Positions 50,160-58,884 of a stretch of DNA of 64,000 bases are shown here, piece by piece (within the stretch, counting starts at the first letter, position 1; each line of letters starts with the position of its first letter). The translations under genes were made by a program, and so were the position numbers. The notes beneath the pieces were generated by a model. It was given only the letters and a program-made list of their open reading frames with translations, did not search any database and was not told the DNA's origin. The DNA is from Thermococcus sp. 21S9 (GTDB lineage Archaea > Methanobacteriota_B > Thermococci > Thermococcales > Thermococcaceae): assembly GCF_012027635.1 (NCBI RefSeq), contig NZ_SNUS01000001.1:744001-808000 (forward strand). The letters are read 5' to 3'.

Positions 50160-50918
50160 ATGCGCAGTGCCTTCTTTGCCCTCTTCCTGGCGGGGCTCGT
50201 TGTAGTAGCCGTCGGTTACGGCACCTGGGCCTATTTCAGCGACGTTGAGGTCAGTGCGGGGAACTACGTAACTGCGGATACCCTCGACCTCGTGCTTACA
50301 GACCATACCAACAGTGCGAATGCCCAGTGGGGATACTTCTACATTGCCCCTGGAAGGGTTCCCGGTGTTAACGGTGGCTACGTGGAGGGAGATAGGGGAA
50401 TACACATCTACAATAACGGCACTTATCCAAACACGACGGTTGAGGTATGGTTTACGTTCAAGTGCTACGAGGACGATGATGGTAACTACACCGATGGTCT
50501 TCACCCGGGGCCAGAGTCGGATACACTCCAGACTAATGAGAGCGCCTATATGATGCTGAAGGAGATAACCGTGAACACCATGGAGTACACGAACAGCCAC
50601 ACCCTTCGCTTAATCTATGACACAAAGTTGACCGATACAGGATACGAGCATCTCGCACCCGAGCTGAAAAGCCAGTTCAGCCCGGGACAGGAGATTACCC
50701 TCGACGACCTGTCTAGGATAAAGTTCGTGGGTCTGCCTGGTCCACAGCCTCTCTACGGTACCCTCGATATACACGATAGCCAGTATCTAAACGAGCCCAA
50801 TACCCAGCTGTCCATGGACGGATTCGGGGCAAAGATGCTCAACGTTAGCCAGGACTACTGGCAGGGTGACGTCTGTATAATGACCGTCCATGTGAGGTTA
50901 GTGCAGTCGGAGCCGTGA
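50160..50918 (+). CDS. TasA/camelysin-like fibre protein with SipW-type signal (2)
   Basis: 252 residues from ATG 50160 (GGGGTGA 5 nt upstream). Signal MRSAFFALFLAGLVVVAVGY then GTWAYFSDVEVSAGNYVTAD, nearly the same junction as protein 1. The mature domain is longer, with VEVWFTFKCYEDDDGNYTDG, YMMLKEITVNTMEYTNSHTL and DLSRIKFVGLPGPQPLYG. Possibly a minor or tip/base subunit; role inferred. 31 nt after gene 1. Confidence 0.86.
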   Translation: MRSAFFALFLAGLVVVAVGYGTWAYFSDVEVSAGNYVTADTLDLVLTDHTNSANAQWGYFYIAPGRVPGVNGGYVEGDRGIHIYNNGTYPNTTVEVWFTFKCYEDDDGNYTDGLHPGPESDTLQTNESAYMMLKEITVNTMEYTNSHTLRLIYDTKLTDTGYEHLAPELKSQFSPGQEITLDDLSRIKFVGLPGPQPLYGTLDIHDSQYLNEPNTQLSMDGFGAKMLNVSQDYWQGDVCIMTVHVRLVQSEP

Positions 50919-50923
50919 GCCCC

Positions 50924-51175
50924 ATGCGGGTCCTCTACGCTATCTTTTTCTTTGTGGCGGTTACCTTCGCCCTCTACCTGTCGGCGATGTACATGGTGGG
51001 CAACACAAGTCCCCACGCATCCACGGTACTTGAGAACATGACGCAGAACGTGACAACTTCCCCCAGGGAGATGACGATGGCACTGGGAACGATTTCGTTC
51101 CTTGCGAGGGTTGGTCTCGCCGTGGTGTTCCTCAGTATGGCCGTCTACGTAATCTCGGAGCTGGTGATGAAATGA
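50924..51175 (+). CDS. Small two-helix membrane protein of the fibre cluster
   Basis: 83 residues from ATG 50924 (a GTG at 50915 overlaps the previous stop). Helix 1 VLYAIFFFVAVTFALYLSAMY, an outside loop with three N-x-S/T sequons (NTSPHAST, ENMTQNVTTS), helix 2 ISFLARVGLAVVFLSMAVYV. No family recognised. Tight spacing with its neighbours suggests a component of fibre assembly or anchoring. Confidence 0.75.
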   Translation: MRVLYAIFFFVAVTFALYLSAMYMVGNTSPHASTVLENMTQNVTTSPREMTMALGTISFLARVGLAVVFLSMAVYVISELVMK

Positions 51176-51639
51176 TGAGGTCGCTCGTGGTCTGGCTTGC
51201 AATCGTTTCAATTTTCGCCTATTCGTATTTCGGCTCACTCGCTTACTTCTCAGATTCCTCTTCAATAAGCATGTCCCTTGAAATCGAGCCGAACCCGGTT
51301 CAAATCAGCTGTGGCAACGTCACGCTCCTTCACTGTCACTGCCGTTACTACCTCCTCTCCGGCCTGGTCCTCAACGCCACCGACAACGTCACGTTCGAAG
51401 GGATATACTTCAAGAGTGATGGCTGGGTCCTGAGAGGGCTTATCGTTGATAATACTGAAATCTCCGCTGAGAACACCTTCTACATCCCCCTGAACATCAG
51501 CCTTACCCCCGGGCTCCACAACGTTTCCTTAATCCTTTACAAAACAGGCCATCACCGTGAGGGAGTTATGTATATCGTGCTCTACATCAACGGAGAGGAG
51601 TATCCCTTGTCCATAGTTCCGGGATGGTGTCACAGATGA
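51172..51639 (+). CDS. Short SipW-signal protein of the fibre cluster (TasA-related, divergent)
   Basis: 155 residues. LVVWLAIVSIFAYSYFGSLA then YFSDSSSISMSLEIEPNPVQ resembles the A-YFSD junction of the two larger proteins. The mature part is beta-rich with four cysteines near its start (ISCGNVTLLHCHCRYYLL) and one near the end (VPGWCHR), and several sequons. ATGA overlap with the preceding gene. Possibly a capping or minor subunit; similarity beyond the N-terminus is not obvious. Confidence 0.75.
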   Translation: MMRSLVVWLAIVSIFAYSYFGSLAYFSDSSSISMSLEIEPNPVQISCGNVTLLHCHCRYYLLSGLVLNATDNVTFEGIYFKSDGWVLRGLIVDNTEISAENTFYIPLNISLTPGLHNVSLILYKTGHHREGVMYIVLYINGEEYPLSIVPGWCHR

Positions 51640-52550
51640 GAAGGCTTATCTCCTTTGCGGTCATCCTCGTGCTTCTCTTGGCCTTTTCAAGGCTCAGGAC
51701 GCTGACGCCACTCGTTGTTCTGAGTGGGAGCATGGAGCCTTACTTCAATCCCGGTGACATGGTCTTAATCGAGCCGGTGAACGCCTCCGGTGTTCAAATC
51801 GGGGACGTGGTGGCCTTCCACCCGACGTGGGCTAAGGGGAAAGAGGCGGGCAATACACTGTACACCCACCGGGTCGTCGGTGTAATTCGAAACTCGACCG
51901 GTCTGTACTTCGTTACGAAGGGAGACAACAACAAAGAAGATGACCCCCAGCCGGTCCCCGCCCAGAGCGTCGTCGGGAAGGTCACCATCGTCCTTCCTTA
52001 TCTCGGTTATATGACAAGGCACAACCCCGACCGGCGGGCGCTGTTTGTGGTTTACGTATTCTTCATTCTGCTTCCGGGAGTTTACCTGCTTGTTTCGCTC
52101 GTTAGAGATTTCTTTGAGCGCCCTATTGTCTCCAGGAGAAAGGAGCGCTTTCGGCTGATTTCCTCAAGGTTCACCCGTTCAGTCTCGCTAAAGAAAGCCC
52201 TTGGAGTCTTTGCAGTTTCTTTCATCTCCCTTGCGGTTCTCATGGCACCCCAACTTAGCTCAGATGACGGCTGGGTTTCCAACAATGGAAAACTGCCGGT
52301 GCTCTTAATCTCCGGTGGGGTTCCCGGATACGTCTACCTTCATCCCGGTGACTCCTGCGCCTGCAACTACACCCACGCAGTAAACGCCGTCCTCCCGGTT
52401 CAGTGGCTTGTCCTTCTCTCCGGGATGCCCCTTTTTCCCTGGTCGCTCGTCCTTCTTCTGGCCATGCTCTTAACGCTCACACTGTATCCCCTCTGGACGT
52501 CGAAGTTCCCGAACGTGGAGGTGAAAAGGCATGGAACCCGCTTTATTTGA
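51636..52550 (+). CDS. Signal peptidase I, SipW/ER type, with C-terminal membrane extension
   Basis: 304 residues from ATG 51636 (ATGA overlap). After helix 1, VVLSGSMEPYFNPGDMVLI gives the nucleophile S32, and GNTLYTHRVVGV gives H78 as general base, the Ser/His dyad of SipW and ER-type enzymes in place of Ser/Lys; VTKGDNNKEDDPQPV is box E. A second helix (FVVYVFFILLPGVYLLVSLV) ends the usual protein. About 160 extra residues follow, with two or three more helices and an external loop holding HPGDSCACNYTH. Dedicated processing of the neighbouring SipW-type signals is the obvious role. Confidence 0.9.
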   Translation: MRRLISFAVILVLLLAFSRLRTLTPLVVLSGSMEPYFNPGDMVLIEPVNASGVQIGDVVAFHPTWAKGKEAGNTLYTHRVVGVIRNSTGLYFVTKGDNNKEDDPQPVPAQSVVGKVTIVLPYLGYMTRHNPDRRALFVVYVFFILLPGVYLLVSLVRDFFERPIVSRRKERFRLISSRFTRSVSLKKALGVFAVSFISLAVLMAPQLSSDDGWVSNNGKLPVLLISGGVPGYVYLHPGDSCACNYTHAVNAVLPVQWLVLLSGMPLFPWSLVLLLAMLLTLTLYPLWTSKFPNVEVKRHGTRFI

Positions 52551-53553
52551 GGCCCTCCTTAAAATTAGGCGGAACTGGCTGGCCGTTCTTCTCGTTTCCC
52601 TGCTACTCTCCGGGGCGCTGGCGTACGCCTACACTGTAACCCCTTCCGTCGTCCGTGAAACCTCAAAGGTCTCCAAGCCCCTCTACCGCTGGGGTGGTGT
52701 CCTCAACGCGTCCGCCGTCGTTGCAAAAGAGAACCCCATCTGGTCTTTGGGGGAGAGGGTTAGCCTTCCCATTTACCCCCTCGACGTCACCCCCGTCCTT
52801 GAGCCGACGCTGACCTGGGAGATTTACGCCAAATCAGCCAACGTCAACGTCACCGCCCATATGAAGGTTCTCTATTACGTCTCCTACAACGGCGAAAGGC
52901 TGTTTGAGAGGGTTTACAACGCCTCTTCGGCATCGGGCAGGAACAGAGTCGTTCTCTCAATCCCGGTCAACGTCTCCGATGTCGTTTCGAGGATTGAATC
53001 CGATGTGGCCTTTCTGAAGTTGCCCCGCTTTGAGAGCGGTATCGAGGTGAAGGGGGACTTCTCCTACTCTGGAACCGTCGAAGGAAGGCCCGTTTCGGGA
53101 AGCGGCTCCCTGAACGGAAACGTTAAGGTGTCCTACGGCTCGGTCTACACCTTCACCGGTGACGCCGTCAACGGCACGGGCACGTACACTGAAACCGTAA
53201 CCTTCACGAGGCCGGTCAACCGCGTAAAGCGCACACTGCTCCTCGGGGGCTCTGTCTTGGCCCTCGTCCTGGCCATTGTGGCGCTTGTGTTGAGGTTCCG
53301 CTTCAACCCCTCCCCCGATGAGGTGGAGAGGATGAAAGCCATGGCGGAGCTTAGACGGTACGGCAAGTGGATAAGCACTGGAAAGCTCCCTGAAAGCTAC
53401 GTCCACTCACCGCCCAAGGTGGAGTTCCCGAGCCTTGGCGACCTCGTTGAAACTGCCATTGACCACGGGAAGAGGGTAATCCATGACTCCGAAAGGGGAC
53501 TTTACTTCTTCGTGGACGGGGGAGTTCTCTACATCTTCTCTCCGAAATCCTAA
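52531..53553 (+). CDS. DUF5305 membrane-anchored protein
   Basis: 340 residues. Helix at 15-35 ([20 protein letters not shown]), a large external domain (residues 36-230) with many sequons and strand-rich repeats ([20 protein letters not shown]), helix [19 protein letters not shown], and an 80-residue cytoplasmic tail ([20 protein letters not shown]). This arrangement is that of DUF5305, frequently next to signal peptidase genes in archaea. Overlaps the peptidase gene by 20 nt. May anchor or chaperone the fibre subunits; inference. Confidence 0.83.
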   Translation: MEPALFEALLKIRRNWLAVLLVSLLLSGALAYAYTVTPSVVRETSKVSKPLYRWGGVLNASAVVAKENPIWSLGERVSLPIYPLDVTPVLEPTLTWEIYAKSANVNVTAHMKVLYYVSYNGERLFERVYNASSASGRNRVVLSIPVNVSDVVSRIESDVAFLKLPRFESGIEVKGDFSYSGTVEGRPVSGSGSLNGNVKVSYGSVYTFTGDAVNGTGTYTETVTFTRPVNRVKRTLLLGGSVLALVLAIVALVLRFRFNPSPDEVERMKAMAELRRYGKWISTGKLPESYVHSPPKVEFPSLGDLVETAIDHGKRVIHDSERGLYFFVDGGVLYIFSPKS

Positions 53554-53600
53554 CGAAAGCCTTTTTTACATCCCCTTTCAGTTACCCCCAGGTGAGAATT

Positions 53601-56342
53601 ATGAGCATGGACATGACCACGAGAATGTTTAAAGAGGAAGGCTGGATAAGGAAGCGGTGCCCCAAGTGTGGTAAATACTTCTGGACGCTCGACCCTGACA
53701 GGGAAACCTGTGGAGACCCGCCGTGTGACGAGTACCAGTTCATAGGAAAGCCCGGCATACCGAAGAAGTACACCCTCGACGAGATGCGCGAGAAGTTCCT
53801 GAGCTTCTTCGAAAAGCACGGCCACGGAAGGGTCAAGCGCTACCCGGTTCTTCCGCGCTGGAGGGACGACGTTCTTCTCGTCGGCGCTTCAATCATGGAC
53901 TTCCAGCCCTGGGTCATCAGCGGTGAGGCCGACCCGCCGGCGAACCCGCTCACGATAAGCCAGCCCTCGATTCGCTTCACTGACATTGACAACGTTGGAA
54001 TAACCGGCAGGCACTTCACGATTTTCGAGATGATGGCCCACCATGCCTTCAACTACCCGGGCAAGCCGATTTACTGGATGGACGAGACGGTTGAGCTCGC
54101 CTTCGAGTTCTTCACCAAGGAGCTGAATATGAAACCGGAAGACATAACCTTCAAGGAGAACCCCTGGGCAGGCGGAGGAAACGCCGGACCGGCGTTCGAG
54201 GTGCTCTACCGCGGTCTGGAAGTGGCAACGCTCGTCTTCATGCAGTACAAGAAAGCCCCCGAAAACGCCGACCCGAGCCAGGTCGTCGAGATAAAGGGCG
54301 ACTACTACGTCCCGATGGAGACGAGGGTCGTTGATACCGGCTACGGCCTTGAGAGGCTCGTCTGGATGAGCCACGGCACTCCAACGGCTTACGACGCCGT
54401 TCTCGGCTACGTAATCGAACCGCTCAAGAAGATGGCCGGCGTTGAAAAGATAGACGAGAGAATTCTCATGGAGAACTCCCGCCTCGCCGGAATGTTCGAC
54501 ATCGAGGACATGGGCGACTTAAGGTATCTCCGCGAGCAGGTGGCGAAGCGCGTTGGCATAACCGTCGAGGAGCTGGAGAAGGCCGTTAGGCCCTATGAGC
54601 TAATCTACGCGATAGCCGACCACACTAAGGCCTTAACTTTCATGCTCGCCGACGGCGTAATCCCGTCCAACGTCAAGGCCGGCTACCTCGCGAGGCTCCT
54701 CATAAGGAAGAGCATAAGGCACCTCCGCGAGCTCGGTCTGGAGATTCCGCTCGCTGAAATCGTCGCCATGCACATAAAGGAACTCTCGCCGACGTTCCCC
54801 GAGTTCAAGGAGATGGAGGACGTTATACTCGACATAATCAACGTTGAGGAGAAGCGCTACCACGAGACCCTCAGGCGCGGAAGCGACCTGGTGAAGCGCG
54901 AGATAGCCAAGCTCAAGAAGAAGGGCATCAACGAGCTCCCGCTCGAAAAGCTCATTCTCTTCTACGAGAGCCACGGTCTAACGCCAGAGATAGTGGCCGA
55001 GATTGCCCAGAGGGAGGGCATAAAGGTCGAGATTCCGGACAACTTCTACACGCTCGTTGCCAAGCAGGCCGAGAAGACCGAGAAGAAGACCGCCGCTGAG
55101 TACGTGGTGGACTTCGAGCTCGTTAAAGACCTGCCCGACACGAGGACGCTCTACTACGAGGACCCCTTCATGAAGGAGTTCGATGCGGAAGTCGTTAAGG
55201 TCATAGACGACTGGGTCGTGCTCAACCAGACGGCCTTCTATCCGGAGGGTGGCGGTCAGCCCTACGACACCGGAACGCTCGAGGTTAACGGCGAGGAGGT
55301 CAAGGTCACCAACGTCCAGAAGGTCGGGAAGGTAATCCTCCACCGCGTTGATAAACCGGAGCTCTTCAAGCCGGGCGTTAAGGTTCACGGAAAGCTTGAC
55401 TGGGACAGGAGAATCCAGCACATGCGCCACCACACGGGGACACACGTCCTCATGGGCGCGCTCGTCAGGGTCTTAGGAAAGCATGTCTGGCAGGCCGGTT
55501 CACAGCTCCACAAGGACTGGGCGAGGCTGGACATCTCCCACTACAAGCGCATAACCGAGGAGGAGCTCAGGGAGATAGAGCGCCTCGCCAACCGCGTCGT
55601 CATGGAGAACAGGAAGGTGACCTGGGAGTGGCTCCCGAGGACCGAGGCAGAGATGAAGTATGGGTTCAGGCTCTACCAGGGTGGAGTCGTCCCGGGAAGG
55701 GTCATCAGGGTGCTCAAGATAGAGGGTTGGGACGTCCAGGCCTGCGGTGGAACTCACCTGCCGAACACCGGGCTTATAGGTCCGATTAAGATTCTGAGAA
55801 CCGAGAGAATCCAGGACGGCGTTGAGAGGATAATCTTCGCGGCGGGAGAAGCGGCAATCGACTGGATGCAGGAAACGGAGAGACTGCTTAAGAAGACCGC
55901 TGAAATCTTCCGCGTCCCGCCGGAGAAGGTGCCTGAAACTGCTGAGCGCTTCTTCAACGAGTGGAAGGAAGCGAGGAAAGAGGTCGAGAAGCTCAGGAAA
56001 GAGCTGGCAAAGCTCCTCGTCTACGAGCTTGAGAACAAAGTCGAGAAAATCGGTGAGGTAGAGTACATCGGCGCGGTCGTTGAGGGCACGATGGAGGACC
56101 TCCGTGAAGCGGCGAACAGGCTCAGGAAGGAGAAGCGCGTCGTTGTCCTCATCAGCAGGGAGGGCCACTTCGTCGTTGCGGTCGGAGACGGTCTCGACCT
56201 CAAGGCCGGCGAGCTGGCGAAAATAATAACGAGCATCGCCGGCGGTGGCGGTGGCGGAAGGAAAGAACTCGCCCAGGGCAGGATAAAGAACCCGCTGAAG
56301 GCTGAGGAGGCGATAGGGGAGGTCAAGAAGAGGCTCGGTTAA
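53601..56342 (+). CDS. alaS: Alanyl-tRNA synthetase (archaeal type)
   Basis: 913 residues from ATG 53601 (GGTGA exactly 5 nt upstream). An archaeal N-terminal zinc-finger extension ([20 protein letters not shown]) comes before class II motifs ([40 protein letters not shown]). The editing domain has [11 protein letters not shown] and [10 protein letters not shown] zinc ligands; the C-terminal domain has the glycine-rich [15 protein letters not shown] (DHHA1). Complete. Confidence 0.97.
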   Translation: MSMDMTTRMFKEEGWIRKRCPKCGKYFWTLDPDRETCGDPPCDEYQFIGKPGIPKKYTLDEMREKFLSFFEKHGHGRVKRYPVLPRWRDDVLLVGASIMDFQPWVISGEADPPANPLTISQPSIRFTDIDNVGITGRHFTIFEMMAHHAFNYPGKPIYWMDETVELAFEFFTKELNMKPEDITFKENPWAGGGNAGPAFEVLYRGLEVATLVFMQYKKAPENADPSQVVEIKGDYYVPMETRVVDTGYGLERLVWMSHGTPTAYDAVLGYVIEPLKKMAGVEKIDERILMENSRLAGMFDIEDMGDLRYLREQVAKRVGITVEELEKAVRPYELIYAIADHTKALTFMLADGVIPSNVKAGYLARLLIRKSIRHLRELGLEIPLAEIVAMHIKELSPTFPEFKEMEDVILDIINVEEKRYHETLRRGSDLVKREIAKLKKKGINELPLEKLILFYESHGLTPEIVAEIAQREGIKVEIPDNFYTLVAKQAEKTEKKTAAEYVVDFELVKDLPDTRTLYYEDPFMKEFDAEVVKVIDDWVVLNQTAFYPEGGGQPYDTGTLEVNGEEVKVTNVQKVGKVILHRVDKPELFKPGVKVHGKLDWDRRIQHMRHHTGTHVLMGALVRVLGKHVWQAGSQLHKDWARLDISHYKRITEEELREIERLANRVVMENRKVTWEWLPRTEAEMKYGFRLYQGGVVPGRVIRVLKIEGWDVQACGGTHLPNTGLIGPIKILRTERIQDGVERIIFAAGEAAIDWMQETERLLKKTAEIFRVPPEKVPETAERFFNEWKEARKEVEKLRKELAKLLVYELENKVEKIGEVEYIGAVVEGTMEDLREAANRLRKEKRVVVLISREGHFVVAVGDGLDLKAGELAKIITSIAGGGGGGRKELAQGRIKNPLKAEEAIGEVKKRLG

Positions 56343-56413
56343 CGTCCTTCATTGGAGACTTTCATTTTTCTTTTGAAAGCCTCGCAAACTATCGGAACCG
56401 AAACGGGTAACGA

Positions 56414-56427
56414 AAGTGGGTCCACTT
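56414..56427 (+). promoter_or_regulatory. Inverted repeat AAGTGG-GT-CCACTT
   Basis: Perfect 6+6 bp repeat 14 bp before the ATG of the next gene, in a 99-bp spacer that also holds a T-rich stretch after alaS (about 56365-56375) fit for termination. Could be an operator or an mRNA hairpin. Confidence 0.35.
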
Positions 56428-56441
56428 GAGGGGGACTTAGA

Positions 56442-57110
56442 ATGAATGGCTGGAAGAGTGCAATTCTCCTCGGCTTTGGTTATGCAGTCGTAATCAGCTG
56501 GGGTCTTGAACTAAGCGTCGACAAAATATTCATGGTTCTCTTCGGCTCAGGGATAACGTATGAAGTTACAAGCCTATGGGGGACGACCATTCTTAGATTT
56601 TTCCTCATGCTAACCTTCCTTAGATGGTTAAACATTGATTGGGCTGACCTGTGGAGGGGAGAGCTGTCGTTCAGGGACTTGGGGTTAGCCCTTCTTTGTG
56701 CATCTCTCCTGTTGCTTCCAATAGATGTTCCAGCGCTTATCATGAAGACCTATCACCCCCAGATACTCGGAGAGTATAGGTACTTTCTCAAACTCGCTGG
56801 GGATAGAACCCTGGCCCTGTTCACTCTCTTTTCTCAGTACGTTTACTACTTCATAGAAGCATTATCCGTCAACATGCTATACCTTGGCAGTGTCAAGTTT
56901 ATAGGTAGAAGGAATGCGATAGTAATTCCCGTAGTCTTTTGGGGCGCGATGCATGTTCTCCAAGCTCTAAACAGGCCTCTTTATGTGGCAATTGCAGTTG
57001 CGGTTCTCACATCAATGGAAGCTGGGATAACGTACTATTACGCATATAAAACTGGCAATATGAAAGGACCAATTGTGATATTCCTCACCATAGTCATGTT
57101 TGCGATGTGA
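56442..57110 (+). CDS. CPBP-like (CAAX protease-related) membrane protein, divergent
   Basis: 222 residues with six or seven helices. The C-terminal third has VFWGAMHVLQAL, then LTSMEAGITYYYAYKTGNMK and GPIVIF, reminiscent of the last CPBP motifs (F-x3-H, then hydrophobic-G-x-x-x-Y-x-x-TG-x-hydrophobic-x-P). The EExxxR motif is not clear: YYFIEALSVNMLYLG has only one Glu. It may lack protease activity. Codon use is more A+T-rich than neighbours, suggesting transfer. Confidence 0.6.
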   Translation: MNGWKSAILLGFGYAVVISWGLELSVDKIFMVLFGSGITYEVTSLWGTTILRFFLMLTFLRWLNIDWADLWRGELSFRDLGLALLCASLLLLPIDVPALIMKTYHPQILGEYRYFLKLAGDRTLALFTLFSQYVYYFIEALSVNMLYLGSVKFIGRRNAIVIPVVFWGAMHVLQALNRPLYVAIAVAVLTSMEAGITYYYAYKTGNMKGPIVIFLTIVMFAM

Positions 57111-57146
57111 TGTTTAATATCGCAGTAAGAGCGAGTTTAACAAATA

Positions 57147-57524
57147 ATGATTGAGGTGTCCCCAATCAAGGTCAAAACCCTAACGCGCCAGATAATCGCG
57201 CTCGCCGATGAGCTCGGCCTTAAGGCCGTTCCAGAATACCGGACGCCTGACGGCACGAGGATAGACGTGGCGATACTCGACGGCGAGAAAAAGCTTTTGG
57301 CGATAGAGCTTGAAGCATCTTTCAAGTGGTTTCCGCAGAGGGTCCTCTACGACGTTGTCAAGGCCCACAGAGCCGGCTTCCCGGAGCTCTGGATAATCAC
57401 GCCCTTCAAAGGAAGCCCCGGCTGGGTTCTCAAATACGCGGAAGAACTCGGCCTTCCGCTCAGGATAATGGGAGAAGAAAAGGTTATTCCGGAGCTCAGG
57501 ACTTTTCTGTCTTCCTGTACTTGA
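57147..57524 (+). CDS. Hypothetical protein, possible PD-(D/E)xK fold
   Basis: 125 residues, soluble. YRTPDGTRIDVAILDGEKKL then LAIELEASFKWFPQRVLYDV and ELWIITPFKG follow the order of a restriction-like nuclease core (D in RIDVAI, E in AIELE; the expected Lys is not evident). Similarity is only by eye. Its 3' end overlaps the opposing gene by 29 bp. It probably has a very short leader. Confidence 0.7.
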   Translation: MIEVSPIKVKTLTRQIIALADELGLKAVPEYRTPDGTRIDVAILDGEKKLLAIELEASFKWFPQRVLYDVVKAHRAGFPELWIITPFKGSPGWVLKYAEELGLPLRIMGEEKVIPELRTFLSSCT

Positions 57525-57960
57525 TGTAAATGACGTCCTCGGCATGCCAGAACGGGGCCTTTTCACCGGTAATCTTTATCTGCGGGCTCTCCCCTTCGTA
57601 AACCACCTTCTTGGTTAGCTCCGGCGAGAGCTGGAACTGGACGTAGACTTCACTGGGCACGCTGTCCTTCTCCACGGTAATCTTGAAGGTGTCCTTTCCC
57701 CGGTATTCCCGGTCGCCGTAGCGGATGAGGTAACTCGTCCCCTCTGGGAACTGTATCGTCAGTTCGAAGGAGCTTATCTTCGGCTTTATTTCCATTGTGA
57801 AGAGTCCGTAGCCGTCCTTTGTCACGAATGTGACGCTCTGGTTGTCTATGTAGAATACCTCCTTGTAGTCGATGGTCGCGGGCGGTAGCTGGGCTGTCTT
57901 GAATGCGTACGCGACGAGTGCAACGGTGATAATCGCCATGATAGCGAGGGCCTTGTTCAT
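57496..57960 (-). CDS. Membrane-anchored hypothetical protein
   Basis: 154 residues from ATG 57960 (GGTGA 5 nt upstream). One N-terminal helix ALAIMAIITVALVAYAF, then a beta-rich exterior domain (VFYIDNQSVTFVTKDGYGLF, FELTIQFPEGTSYLIRYGDR). No family recognised. Overlaps the opposing gene at its 3' end. Confidence 0.75.
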   Translation of the reverse strand: MNKALAIMAIITVALVAYAFKTAQLPPATIDYKEVFYIDNQSVTFVTKDGYGLFTMEIKPKISSFELTIQFPEGTSYLIRYGDREYRGKDTFKITVEKDSVPSEVYVQFQLSPELTKKVVYEGESPQIKITGEKAPFWHAEDVIYIKYRKTEKS

Positions 57961-58035
57961 CCCTGTCACCCAAGAAACTTTGTTCCAGCTGGTTATTAAC
58001 GCTTTTGTGTAGGTGATTACGCGGGGAAAACGAAA

Positions 58036-58788
58036 TTAGAGGTCGGTTGGCTCGTCTATGAAGAAGACGCTCAGCCCGAACCTCTCCCTGATAAGCTCCA
58101 TCAGTGCTTTAACCCCGAGCGTTTCCGTCTTGTAGTGTCCCGCAACTAAGACACTCTGGGGCAGGTCGAGGGCCGTCAGATAGTCGGCGTGGCCGAATTC
58201 GCCGGTGATGAGGAGGTCTATTCCCTTTCTGTAAGCTTCTTCCAGTGCAAAAGCGCCTGCCCCGCTTATCGCGCCGACGGTTTTAACTTCCCTCTTCCCG
58301 AACTCGTAGGTCTTAACGGTCGTGTCGAGCTTCTCCGCCACTATTTGGGCTACCTTCTCAATCGGCTGTGGCTCCTCGAACTCGCCGTAGAAGCCTATGC
58401 TCAGCCCCCTGTACTCGCCGAAGGGCCCCCTGGGCTCCAGACCGAGAAGTCTGAGCAGGCCGACGTTGTTTCCGACTTCAGGGTGCGCATCGAGGGGTAG
58501 ATGTGCCACGTAGAGGTTCAGGCCGTTCTCGATTAGCGCCTTCAACCGCTTGTAATGGATACCTGTTATATAGTTAAGACCTCCCCAAATCATCCCGTGA
58601 TGCACTATCAGCATGTCGGCCTTTCCATTAACGGCCCTCTCGATTGTTCTGAGCGTCGTGTCCACGGCAAACGCTACCCTCTCGACCTCTTCCTTTCCCT
58701 CCACCTGGAGGCCGTTGCTCGACTTGTCGGGGTAAGCCGAAACCTGAAGGTATTCGTCGAGGAAAGCGACCAGCTCGTCGCGGTTCAT
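58036..58788 (-). CDS. Nif3-like dinuclear metal-binding protein (YbgI/NIF3 family)
   Basis: 250 residues from ATG 58788 (GGTGA 5 nt upstream). SSNGLQVEGKEEVERVAFAV, ADMLIVHHGMIWGG (metal HH), YVAHLPLDAHPEVGNNVGLL, GAISGAGAFALEEAYRKGID, ITGEFGHADYLTA and VAGHYKTETLGVKAL give the metal ligands typical of this toroidal hexamer family. Related to GTP cyclohydrolase I type 2 annotation; true function is unsettled. TTCACC-T-GGTGAA lies just upstream. Confidence 0.93.
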   Translation of the reverse strand: MNRDELVAFLDEYLQVSAYPDKSSNGLQVEGKEEVERVAFAVDTTLRTIERAVNGKADMLIVHHGMIWGGLNYITGIHYKRLKALIENGLNLYVAHLPLDAHPEVGNNVGLLRLLGLEPRGPFGEYRGLSIGFYGEFEEPQPIEKVAQIVAEKLDTTVKTYEFGKREVKTVGAISGAGAFALEEAYRKGIDLLITGEFGHADYLTALDLPQSVLVAGHYKTETLGVKALMELIRERFGLSVFFIDEPTDL

Positions 58789-58884
58789 GGTTATCACCTA
58801 TTCACCTGGTGAATTATTCATTAACTGAATATGCCCCGCAAACCCTTTTAAAACCCCGCCCTACATCGAGCGAGAGGTGTTGCC

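Noticed and set aside
33313-57123. 11-bp TTTAATATCGC at 33313-33323 and at 57113-57123, each beside an A+T-richer gene
   Set aside because: Too short and A+T-rich for a meaningful repeat; no target-site duplication or transposase; probably TATA-like by chance.
58801-58813. TTCACC-T-GGTGAA palindrome upstream of the Nif3-like gene
   Set aside because: It is composed of two ribosome-site-like GGTGA strings facing each other, likely a by-product of GGTGA abundance; no second copy found.
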